Shown one piece after another: positions 56,912 to 64,000 of a stretch of DNA of 64,000 bases. Positions within the stretch are counted from its first letter, which is position 1. Every line of letters starts with the position of its first letter. The position numbers and the translations under genes were made by a program. The notes under the pieces are model-generated. The model worked only from the letters and a program-made list of their open reading frames with translations, did not search any database and was not told the origin of the DNA. Source of the DNA: Ignavibacterium sp. (GTDB taxonomy: Bacteria; Bacteroidota; Ignavibacteria; Ignavibacteriales; Ignavibacteriaceae); contig JAVSMP010000001.1 in NCBI GenBank assembly GCA_032027145.1, forward strand, positions 2,485,116-2,549,115, given 5' to 3'.

Positions 56912-58252
56912 ATTTCCAATTTCATCAAAATAGTTTTTAGATAACTCCTCTGAATAGACTTGAGATTTTGCTTCAGTTATTATTCTGATTATTGGTTCAG
57001 TATTCGATTTTCTGAAATGAACCCAGTGATCAGCAAAGTCTATCCGCAGTCCATCTTCGATATTTATTTTTTGAGATGAATATTTCTCGGCTAATTTATT
57101 TAATACAGAATCAGGTGAAGCCTTACATAAATCAATTTTCTTTTTTGAAATATAATACTGGGGTAAAATATCTTTGATCTCAGATAATTTTTTGTTTGAA
57201 TCGGTAAGATATTGAAGTACTATTGCGATACCAACTAAGGCATCCCGTCCATAATGTAATACAGGATAAATAACCCCGCCGCTTCCTTCACCCCCTATTA
57301 CTGCATTAACTTCTTTCATCTTTTTTACAACATTTGCTTCGCCAACCGGAGACCGGAAACAACTTGTATTATATTTTTTTGCAATATCATCAACAGATCT
57401 GCTGGTAGAAAGATTAACTGCTACATTACCACTTGTTTTACTCAGCACAAAATCAACTGCAATTGTAATTGTGTTTTCTTCACTAAAGGGTTCTCCTTTA
57501 TCTGTGATTAAAACAAGTCTATCAACATCTGGATCAACAACAACAGCAAAATCTGCATTATGTTTTTTTACTGCTTTCATAGTTTCAGTTAAATTTTCCG
57601 GTAACGGCTCAGGTAAACGCGGGAAGATACCTGTCTTCTCACAATTAAGTTCAATTACTTCACATCCAAATGACTTTAATAAATCAGGTATGCAATATGC
57701 TCCAGCACCATTTACACAATCAGCAACTACTTTAAATTTTTTCTTTTTGATTTTATCAACTTCAATAACCGGCAGTTTGAGAATTTCATTAACATGATTT
57801 TTTATTGCATCGAATAAAACAACCCTATTCCCGATTTTATCCCAGCTTTTGTAAGAAGGATTAGAATTAAGGTAAGTTTTCATTTTTTCGTGTTCATCGG
57901 GGGACATAAACTGTCCGGTATTATTCAGCAATTTTAAAGCATTCCATTCATTTGGATTGTGGCTTGCAGAAATAGCAATTCCGCCATTAGCGTTTAATGA
58001 TTTAACAGTAAATTGAACAGTTGGTGTCGGACAAATTCCAATATCAACTACATTGATACCGTTTGACAACAGTGTACCGGTTACAATCTGATTAACCATT
58101 TCACCCGTAATTCGTGCATCTCTTCCAACAATAACTTTACCGCTGCCAATAAATTTTGAATATGCATTTACGTAATCAACTATCACTTCAGGATCAAGTC
58201 CATCACCAATAATTCCCCTGATGCCCGAAATGCTTACCATAAGTGTTGACAT
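56897..58252 (-). CDS. glmM: Phosphohexomutase, probable phosphoglucosamine mutase
   Basis: A 451-residue alpha-D-phosphohexomutase. It begins MSTLMVSISGIRGIIG and has the phosphoserine loop at S97 (SASHNPNEWN), the Mg site DPDVDRLVLI, the sugar-binding GEGSGGVIYP and a C-terminal phosphate-binding RKSNTEPIIRI. The sequence resembles archaeal-type GlmM and phosphomannomutase/phosphoglucomutase, so the exact sugar is uncertain. The open frame extends upstream to 58546, but the start at 58252 has GGAG and avoids overlapping the divergent endonuclease gene. Its 3' end overlaps the DUF58 gene by 15 nt. Confidence 0.85.
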   Translation of the reverse strand: MSTLMVSISGIRGIIGDGLDPEVIVDYVNAYSKFIGSGKVIVGRDARITGEMVNQIVTGTLLSNGINVVDIGICPTPTVQFTVKSLNANGGIAISASHNPNEWNALKLLNNTGQFMSPDEHEKMKTYLNSNPSYKSWDKIGNRVVLFDAIKNHVNEILKLPVIEVDKIKKKKFKVVADCVNGAGAYCIPDLLKSFGCEVIELNCEKTGIFPRLPEPLPENLTETMKAVKKHNADFAVVVDPDVDRLVLITDKGEPFSEENTITIAVDFVLSKTSGNVAVNLSTSRSVDDIAKKYNTSCFRSPVGEANVVKKMKEVNAVIGGEGSGGVIYPVLHYGRDALVGIAIVLQYLTDSNKKLSEIKDILPQYYISKKKIDLCKASPDSVLNKLAEKYSSQKINIEDGLRIDFADHWVHFRKSNTEPIIRIITEAKSQVYSEELSKNYFDEIGNLMKL

Positions 58253-58297
58253 TAAAACTCCAAAATTAATTTTTACTAAAATAACAATTAAAATGAA

Positions 58298-58305
58298 TAT
58301 CTTTG
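58298..58305 (+). promoter_or_regulatory. Candidate -7 box for the endonuclease III gene
   Basis: TATCTTTG, followed by CA, matches the Bacteroidota TAnnTTTG consensus and lies 15 nt before the ATG at 58320. It supports that start over the in-frame ATG at 58293, which would lie upstream of the expected transcript start. Confidence 0.45.
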
Positions 58306-58319
58306 CAGTTAGATTTACA

Positions 58320-59030
58320 ATGACGAAGAAAATAGAAATAATAAACAAGCTTTTAATAGAGCATTTTGGGGTGCCTTCAAAAGCGAAAAAACTTCCTGAT
58401 CCGCTTGATACAATTATCGGAACCATACTTTCGCAAAATACAAATGACAATAATTCGTATAAAGCATACAGAAATCTTAAAGATAATTTTAAGACGTGGG
58501 ATGAACTTACCATTCTTAAGCCATCGCAAATTGAAAAGTATATCAAAGTTGCCGGTCTCGGTAAACAAAAATCAAAAGCTATATATGAATTGCTGAAGAA
58601 CTTAAAGAAAACTCAAGGTAAAGTTTCTTTAAGACATATTATAAATGCATCAAACGAAGATATTCTTAATGAACTGACATCTCATAAAGGAATTGGTGTA
58701 AAAACTGCAAGCTGTGTTCTGCTTTTTTCACTAGACCGAAATGTATGTCCTGTTGATACACATGTACATAGAACATTGAATCGTATAGGGCTGGTTAAAA
58801 CAAGCAGTCCGGAAAAAACATTTTTTAAGCTTTTAAATAAATTGCCCGATGGAACGGCACATTCGTTTCATACAAATTTGATAAGGCTGGGCAGAGAAAT
58901 TTGCAAAGCTCAGAAACCTATATGTTCAGTTTGCCCTTTAGTTAAAGTATGTAAATATGAGCATAAAAATTTTGAAATGGTAAAATCAAAAAGACCAAAT
59001 AACTTTATGCTGCTTGATAATCTCAGCTAA
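58320..59030 (+). CDS. Endonuclease III-family DNA glycosylase
   Basis: A 236-residue HhH-GPD base excision enzyme removing oxidised pyrimidines. The N-terminal helix has ILSQNTNDNN. The helix-hairpin-helix SHKGIGVKTASCVLL carries the catalytic lysine, and CPVDTHVHR the catalytic aspartate. A complete [4Fe-4S] loop C-x6-C-x2-C-x5-C (CKAQKPICSVCPLVKVC) is near the C-terminus. It diverges from the phosphohexomutase gene across about 70 nt. Confidence 0.92.
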   Translation: MTKKIEIINKLLIEHFGVPSKAKKLPDPLDTIIGTILSQNTNDNNSYKAYRNLKDNFKTWDELTILKPSQIEKYIKVAGLGKQKSKAIYELLKNLKKTQGKVSLRHIINASNEDILNELTSHKGIGVKTASCVLLFSLDRNVCPVDTHVHRTLNRIGLVKTSSPEKTFFKLLNKLPDGTAHSFHTNLIRLGREICKAQKPICSVCPLVKVCKYEHKNFEMVKSKRPNNFMLLDNLS

Positions 59031-59140
59031 TACAATATATCACAATTTGTGTGATACGATATGCAATTCAAATTAGAAATCCAGAATTAATTTTGTAAAT
59101 TTCAATCAGACAATTAAAAAATATTAAGGAGTAAAATATT

Positions 59141-59638
59141 ATGTTCGAAAAAAGTATTGAACTGTTAAATAAAGCAGTTGCAGACGAGCTTTATGCTGTT
59201 CACCAATATATGTATTTCCACTTTTTATTGGATGATCAGGGATATGATTTACTGGCAGGTTTATTTAAAAAAACTGCAATTGAAGAGATGATACATGTTG
59301 AAAAACTTGCCGAAAGAATTTTATTTCTAAAAGGTGAAGTTGAGATGAAAGTCGGTGGTAAAGTAGAACAGATTAAAGATCCTGAAAAGATGCTTGCCAA
59401 GGCTGCACAGATGGAGCAGGAGAGTGCACATGAATATAATCTTTGGGCAAATGAAGCTTCTGCCAATGCAGATTCGATGACCAAACAGCTATTCGAAAGT
59501 CTTGTGGCTGATGAAGAAAGACATTATGATCAATATGATGTTGAAACAGATAATCTTAAGAAATTTGGCGATAGATATCTTGCATTGCAATCTATTGAAA
59601 GAAGCAAAAACATATCACAGGGAAAAACTGTTGATTAG
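59141..59638 (+). CDS. bfr: Bacterioferritin
   Basis: A 165-residue four-helix ferritin storing and oxidising iron. Diiron ligands are visible: E16 in ADELYAVHQY, E49 and H52 in EEMIHVEK, a central glutamate in MEQESAHEYN, and the last Glu/His pair in ADEERHYDQY. M50 occupies the position of the heme-ligating methionine of bacterioferritins. A good AAGGAG ribosome-binding site precedes it. It is convergent with the rhodanese gene, with a shared terminator between. Confidence 0.88.
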   Translation: MFEKSIELLNKAVADELYAVHQYMYFHFLLDDQGYDLLAGLFKKTAIEEMIHVEKLAERILFLKGEVEMKVGGKVEQIKDPEKMLAKAAQMEQESAHEYNLWANEASANADSMTKQLFESLVADEERHYDQYDVETDNLKKFGDRYLALQSIERSKNISQGKTVD

Positions 59639-59678
59639 TCAGAAGCAATAATGTTAAGATATGATTTGATAAAAATGA

Positions 59679-59707
59679 AAAAGCCTGAAGAATCTCTTCA
59701 GGCTTTT
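59679..59707. terminator. Bidirectional terminator between bfr and rhodanese genes
   Basis: A perfect 12-bp stem (59679-59690 with 59696-59707) around AATCT has A runs on the left and T runs on the right, so it can serve both convergent transcripts. Confidence 0.88.
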
Positions 59708-59724
59708 AAGTTTTGTAATGAAAT

Positions 59725-60723
59725 TTATTGAACTACCGGATAATTCATACATTCAGTAGCTTCATCCCATTTTGAACCCGGCATAGTGTCATAAAACAAT
59801 CTGTTCGCACCAAACTGAAGCGATTTTGCATCATATCCAAGTATTCTTAAGAATGAAGCAATTTGAGCTGAAGTTTGACCAGTATAACAATAAACAACAA
59901 TAGTTTTGTTTGTTGGAAGAGTTTTTAAGAACTGAGCTAATTTTAAATCATTCTTTGGAGTATATTGGATAGCACCTTCAATATGTCCCTGATCGTACTC
60001 AGCAACAGGCCAATAATTTATAATGTAATAATTGCTAAGATTAGCGAAGATAGTTTCGCGGGTAATGCCAATTACAGAATATCCTTCGTTCAAAACTGTA
60101 GATAATCTGCTTTCAAATATTTCTGCACCCGTATTTTTGCCAGTTGATAAAGTCGGAAGGTTACCAGCAGCATTTTTTGCATTTGCAGTTGTTTGTTTTG
60201 TAATTGGATTTGTTTGACCATAGGTTTTTGCATTATTCCAGCTTGTTGGATAAGCCCAGCTGCACATTCCCCATTTTAAGCTGTACACATTAGAATATCC
60301 TGATAATCTTAAAGCTGCAACAGCTAAACCCGCTGACTGACCAGTGTAGCAGGTGATAATAACTTTAGCTTTTGTTGACAGGTTATTATTTTTATAATAA
60401 GTAACAATATCTTTTATTTCAACATTTACTGCACCCTGAATATGACCGGCAGCATAATCACTAGCGCCTCTAACATCAATAATAGTGATATTTGCACTAG
60501 CTAAAATATCTGTGTTAACTGTAGAAGCAGAAATAATAGCAGGTATTGCATTATTTATATAACCGCCGTCAGAACCTTCAAGGTATTTTACAAGTTCTTC
60601 GCTTTCAATGATTGTCGGCGGGATTACCGGATCATCTTTATCATCACTACAACTGATGTTAATGAATGCAAATGTTAGTGCGATAAAAAAGTAAAACATT
60701 AAATTGAGTTTTCTTTCTTTCAT
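59725..60723 (-). CDS. Two-rhodanese-domain lipoprotein
   Basis: 332 residues. Lipobox NISC (cysteine at about residue 25) is followed by DDKDDP and then two rhodanese domains. The first (about 60-165) has IIDVRGASDYAAGHIQGAVN and active loop CYTGQSA. The second (about 205-320) has INYWPVAEYDQGHIEGAIQY and CYTGQTS. Both active cysteines are kept, but the loops differ from classical CRKGV thiosulfate transferases. The second domain lacks the D-V-R of the first strand. It lies 42 nt downstream of the multiheme cytochrome gene and is probably co-transcribed, which suggests extracytoplasmic sulfur redox chemistry. Confidence 0.85.
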   Translation of the reverse strand: MKERKLNLMFYFFIALTFAFINISCSDDKDDPVIPPTIIESEELVKYLEGSDGGYINNAIPAIISASTVNTDILASANITIIDVRGASDYAAGHIQGAVNVEIKDIVTYYKNNNLSTKAKVIITCYTGQSAGLAVAALRLSGYSNVYSLKWGMCSWAYPTSWNNAKTYGQTNPITKQTTANAKNAAGNLPTLSTGKNTGAEIFESRLSTVLNEGYSVIGITRETIFANLSNYYIINYWPVAEYDQGHIEGAIQYTPKNDLKLAQFLKTLPTNKTIVVYCYTGQTSAQIASFLRILGYDAKSLQFGANRLFYDTMPGSKWDEATECMNYPVVQ

Positions 60724-60765
60724 TTTTTGATCTCCAGATTATTTTTTGATAATTATTTTTATTTT

Positions 60766-62151
60766 CTAATTAACTTGCCAGCTTGCTGGTAGTTTTCCAT
60801 CTACTATTATATGTCCATTAGAATTTTTTTCCCAAGTTTCAATATTATCCGAATCGAATAAGTAAAGTTCTTTATTCTTAAATGTGCCGTCATTTTGTTT
60901 TATAATATGACAGCCTTCATAACAGGTTGAGTTTGTTTGCCACTGACCATTTGTATCTTTATAACCTGTCCGGCTAGTGATCTTAATAATATTATGAGGT
61001 GTAGTATATTTATAAGTAGGAGCAACACTAAAGTTTGATAATAGTGATATTCCGTAATTCTGCCAGCTATCAGGTGCCATCAAAGATCTTCTTAACAGCG
61101 AAAATTTATACTGTGATTTTGTCTGTGGAATTGGGTTCATTCCAATCTTATAACCCTGATAAGAGTGAATTCTTGCACCTTCAAGACTTCCTACGTGACA
61201 GCTGCCGCAATTATTATAATCTTGTGAATGACAGGTATAGCAGCTAAATGTGTTTATATGAGCAGTGTGATACGCATTTGAATTCTTTACACCTGAATGA
61301 CATTTAGTACATTTTGGTAACTCAGGATATTTATATCGCATATCATACATTACTCCATCACCATGAATTTCGTGTTTTGTATGACAACTCATACAATTAT
61401 AACCTGCCTTTGTTAAGTGAACATCAGGAACTGTTCCTGCAGCAACACCAAAATAAGCGTGACCACCACGGCTTACATGACAAGTAGTACAATGATCTAC
61501 CATATTCGGGGTTTTGAAAAAACTATGTGAAGCATATAAACCGCCGCCGCCAGCTTTTGGTCTGTTTATATGACAATCACCACAAGTTGCATGACATTTT
61601 CCGCAGTTTTCTTTATATCCATCTTTCATAGTCTGAGTTAACAAATCAAATCCGCCAGGTACATTTCCCAAACCAGCTCTTTGGCAGACCATACTTTTTT
61701 GTCCCCATCCCTGATGTATATTATTAACTGATTTACTTGCTATATCAGCATGACAACTTCCGCACTTCTTAACTGCATCTAAAGAAGGTTTTACTAAAAA
61801 ATCTCCGGAGTGAGCAAGATTTTTATCAGCAGTATTATCTACTCCATTGTGGCAGGCTGTGCAAGGAATTTTTCCGTGTGGATCACTCTTAAAATCTGCA
61901 TAACCTGAACCACCCATAAATACTCTATCATAAGGTTCATAGTGTGGAGCTTCACCGCCGCAGCCACCACCACCTGAAGATGGAGGATCGGGAGTATAGA
62001 CTTCCTTTAAATGTGCATAGTTTGTATGGCAACCTTCACACGATGCCACTGATTTAAGTGAAATATCAATAGGTTGTTCTTCCTTATCTTCTGAACAACC
62101 AAAAAACAAAGAAATTGTTGGGATTAAAAGTAGTAATAGTGATTTTCTCAT
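60766..62151 (-). CDS. Multiheme cytochrome c lipoprotein (10 CXXCH)
   Basis: 461 residues. Lipobox FFGC (cysteine at about residue 19). I count ten CXXCH heme sites: CEGCH, CTACH, CGSCH, CGKCH, CGDCH, CTTCH, CMSCH, CTKCH, CYTCH and CGSCH. An eleventh, unusual CX3CH (CYEGCH) occurs near the C-terminus. A glycine-rich SSGGGGCGGE stretch follows the first heme. The protein should sit on the outer leaflet or periplasmic face of a membrane and carry electrons, possibly to extracellular or sulfur/nitrogen acceptors. I cannot match it to a named family. A rhodanese lipoprotein follows in the same operon. Confidence 0.88.
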   Translation of the reverse strand: MRKSLLLLLIPTISLFFGCSEDKEEQPIDISLKSVASCEGCHTNYAHLKEVYTPDPPSSGGGGCGGEAPHYEPYDRVFMGGSGYADFKSDPHGKIPCTACHNGVDNTADKNLAHSGDFLVKPSLDAVKKCGSCHADIASKSVNNIHQGWGQKSMVCQRAGLGNVPGGFDLLTQTMKDGYKENCGKCHATCGDCHINRPKAGGGGLYASHSFFKTPNMVDHCTTCHVSRGGHAYFGVAAGTVPDVHLTKAGYNCMSCHTKHEIHGDGVMYDMRYKYPELPKCTKCHSGVKNSNAYHTAHINTFSCYTCHSQDYNNCGSCHVGSLEGARIHSYQGYKIGMNPIPQTKSQYKFSLLRRSLMAPDSWQNYGISLLSNFSVAPTYKYTTPHNIIKITSRTGYKDTNGQWQTNSTCYEGCHIIKQNDGTFKNKELYLFDSDNIETWEKNSNGHIIVDGKLPASWQVN

Positions 62152-62755
62152 TTTTGTTACCTTAGTGGTTACTATAAATTAGATTTACTCAATATTCAAG
62201 CTTTATGCCATTGATAATTTGAAATAACAAGCATTATTTTTGACAATTATAAAGGGTTGCTACATTTGTTTTTATCAAAATTAGGAACTATGAATAATCT
62301 TCTCCATTTATGGGAATCAATAATTGTCTGTGTTAAGTATAGGTTTTTGAAGTAGATAAATGGGGAATAAATTCAAGCAAAATTATTTCTATGTCAACAT
62401 TCTGGTTTTATTAAAATCTGATTCTTAAAAATGAGATTAAGCAATAGTTATTCATCACTCTTGTGTTATAAACTTATCTGATAATGTAGCCGAAATAATT
62501 AGATTGATCTAAATTAAACTGTAAAGAAAAATTTCCGCGATCACTTGTTAATGAAATCTTAATCTTTACTATTTTAAAAAGCTGTTAAATATAGTTCTAC
62601 ATCTCAATCGAAAAAATATTTTGCAGCAAGAACAACTTGAGTGATACTTTTGCTTCTTAAACTGTAAAACGGAAAAGTGACCTATTACTTTTTATTTTCT
62701 AATCGTACTGCCTATATTTGGATTACAGATATCAACTAATCAAGGTTAAAAAAAA
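62152..62755. other. Divergent intergenic region, no gene seen
   Basis: About 600 nt separate the cytochrome operon (minus) from lpdA (plus). Only very short frames without ribosome-binding sites occur, and no RNA gene or repeat is evident. Promoters for both directions must lie here. Confidence 0.6.
62713..62720 (+). promoter_or_regulatory. Candidate -7 box for lpdA
   Basis: TATATTTG fits TAnnTTTG and ends 35 nt before the ATG at 62756. No strong -33 element is visible. Confidence 0.35.
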
Positions 62756-64000
62756 ATGTCAGATAATTATCAGATTGCTATTCTTGGTGGAGGTCCCGGA
62801 GGGTATGTTGCGGCAATCAGAGCAGCACAATTGGGATTCAAGTCGGTGATAATAGATAAAGATAACCTAGGTGGAATTTGTTTGAATTGGGGTTGTATTC
62901 CTACCAAGTCGCTTTTAAAAAATGCTGAGATTTACGATAGCATTAAAAATCATGGTAAAGATTTCGGTTTGTACACAAAGGAGCTTTCATTTAATTTTAA
63001 TGAAATTATTAAAAGAAGCCGTGACATCTCGGATAGGATTACAAAAAACGTTGAGCTATTAATCAAGAAAAACAAGATTGATTGGGTTCGTGGATTTGGT
63101 AAACTGATCAGTCAGAATCAGATACAGATATTAGATACAGAGGGAAAAAATTCTAATACTATTACTGCTGATAATATTATAATTGCAACAGGTGCCCGCC
63201 CAAAAACTCTTCCGAATATCCCAATTGATAGAAAAAAAATTATCACAAGTACTGAAGCAATGAATCTTGATGAACAGCCAAAAGAGCTGATAATTATCGG
63301 TGCCGGTGCAATTGGAATTGAGTTTGCATTTTTTTACTCTGTTCTAGGAACAAAAGTAACAGTAATTGAAATGCTCGAAAATATTCTTCCCATTGAGGAT
63401 AAAGAAGTATCTCAGGCACTTGAAAAAAGTTTTAAGAAGAGAGGTATTGAAATTTATACCAAAACAACAGTTGAGAAGGCAGAAGTTAAAGGTCAGAAAG
63501 TTAATGTTACTATAAATCAAAACGGACTGAAAAAAGAATTATCTGCTGATAAAGTTTTAAGTGCAATTGGCGTTACAGGTAATGTTGAAGGCTTTGGTTT
63601 AGAAGAGTTAGGAATTGAATTATATAGAAATCATATAAAAGTTGATAAACGAAATTACCGGACAAATATTCCAAATATTTATGCTATTGGAGATGTAATT
63701 GGTCCGCCTTGGTTAGCTCACGTAGCTTCTGCTGAGGGAATACATTGTGTAGAGATGTTAAAAGGAATTAATAAACCTGAAATTGATTATGATAACATTC
63801 CAGGTTGTACCTACTGCCAGCCGCAGGTTGCAAGTGTAGGATTAACCGAAACAAAGGCAAAGGAACTTGGTTATGAATTAAAGATTGGTAAATTTCCATT
63901 TATGGCAAGCGGAAAAGCTTTTGCAGTAGGTGAGCGGGAAGGTTTTGTAAAATTAATTTTTGATGCAAAGTATGGTGAATTGCTTGGCGGTCATATTATT
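62756..64000 (+). CDS. lpdA: Dihydrolipoyl dehydrogenase, 3' partial
   Basis: The first 415 codons of a flavoprotein that reoxidises dihydrolipoamide in 2-oxoacid dehydrogenase or glycine cleavage complexes. The FAD-binding GGGPGGYVAAIRAAQLG is followed by the redox disulfide GGICLNWGCIPTKSLL, the NAD-binding IIGAGAIGIEFAFFY, and YAIGDVIGPPWLAH near the second FAD site. The dimerisation domain begins at about residue 345, with CTYCQPQVASVGLTE. The frame is open at the right edge. It starts at ATG 62756 after an A-rich leader. Confidence 0.93.
   Translation, partial: MSDNYQIAILGGGPGGYVAAIRAAQLGFKSVIIDKDNLGGICLNWGCIPTKSLLKNAEIYDSIKNHGKDFGLYTKELSFNFNEIIKRSRDISDRITKNVELLIKKNKIDWVRGFGKLISQNQIQILDTEGKNSNTITADNIIIATGARPKTLPNIPIDRKKIITSTEAMNLDEQPKELIIIGAGAIGIEFAFFYSVLGTKVTVIEMLENILPIEDKEVSQALEKSFKKRGIEIYTKTTVEKAEVKGQKVNVTINQNGLKKELSADKVLSAIGVTGNVEGFGLEELGIELYRNHIKVDKRNYRTNIPNIYAIGDVIGPPWLAHVASAEGIHCVEMLKGINKPEIDYDNIPGCTYCQPQVASVGLTETKAKELGYELKIGKFPFMASGKAFAVGEREGFVKLIFDAKYGELLGGHII

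Noticed and set aside
58221-58319. Earlier start codons for the endonuclease III gene (58221, 58293)
   Set aside because: Both would lie upstream of or inside the likely -7 promoter element TATCTTTG, and the added residues do not match the family.
58253-58546. Upstream extension of the phosphohexomutase frame by 98 codons
   Set aside because: The extension overlaps the divergent endonuclease III gene, has no similarity to the mutase family, and a GGAG site supports the start at 58252.
62289-62354. A 21-codon frame upstream of lpdA
   Set aside because: Too short, no ribosome-binding site and no recognisable product; chance occurrence in AT-rich DNA.
1-64000. CRISPR arrays, tRNA/rRNA genes, prophage or integrase genes
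   Set aside because: I looked for regularly spaced repeats, cloverleaf-like T-loop/acceptor patterns and phage motifs in the gaps and found none I could support.

Overview
This 64 kb window is a chromosomal segment from an AT-rich bacterium of the Bacteroidota/Ignavibacteriota group, most likely a member of Ignavibacteria. The evidence is four large secreted proteins ending in a type IX secretion (T9SS) type A sorting domain with the YPNPFNPSTT motif typical of that lineage, many lipoproteins and outer-membrane beta-barrels, TAnnTTTG-type -7 boxes before several genes, and a TPP-riboswitch-controlled TonB receptor. I see no rRNA, tRNA, CRISPR array, transposase, prophage or plasmid genes.

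Layout. 1-8.2 kb: a partial large surface/outer-membrane protein, a Nudix hydrolase, a PfkB sugar kinase, mtnA, recO and an HtrA protease. 8.3-14.5 kb: aroC, an MBL-fold hydrolase, an acyl-CoA carboxylase beta subunit and a lytic transglycosylase lipoprotein with six LysM repeats. 14.5-19.2 kb: a thiamine uptake operon (TPP riboswitch with intrinsic terminator, TonB-dependent receptor, thiamine pyrophosphokinase, Na+/solute symporter). 19.2-23.6 kb, minus strand: TerC, pyruvoyl arginine decarboxylase, tyrS, smpB, a small membrane protein and a lipoprotein. 23.8-30.1 kb: a maltodextrin locus (GH13 cyclomaltodextrinase, two MFS sugar transporters, a DMT permease), holding two REP-like palindromes and a decayed HicBA toxin-antitoxin pair. 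30.3-45.2 kb: a dense plus-strand run of isoprenoid genes (fni, polyprenyl synthase), ptsH/ptsI, phosphoglucose/phosphomannose isomerase, a peptidase-propeller-barrel protein, a BamB-like lipoprotein, a PEGA protein, prmC, dtd, a metalloenzyme, ComEC and purE.

45.5-55.4 kb is the most unusual part: four consecutive T9SS cargo genes with different N-terminal heads joined to the same 448-residue C-terminal module. The shared DNA cassette is 1411 bp in all four copies, has a sharp 5' edge, and runs through the stop codon and the intrinsic terminator. Genes 2 and 3 are a 2526-bp tandem duplication whose polymorphisms fit unequal crossing-over between cassettes. Gene 2 also carries a diverged 79-residue patch of exactly matching length. 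This looks like a head-swapping, concertedly evolving surface-protein array.

55.5-64 kb: a BamD-like TPR lipoprotein, a DUF58 protein, a phosphohexomutase, endonuclease III, bacterioferritin, a periplasmic two-rhodanese lipoprotein co-transcribed with a decaheme-type cytochrome c lipoprotein, and lpdA running off the right edge. Domain and family names come from motif recognition by eye, not from database searches.
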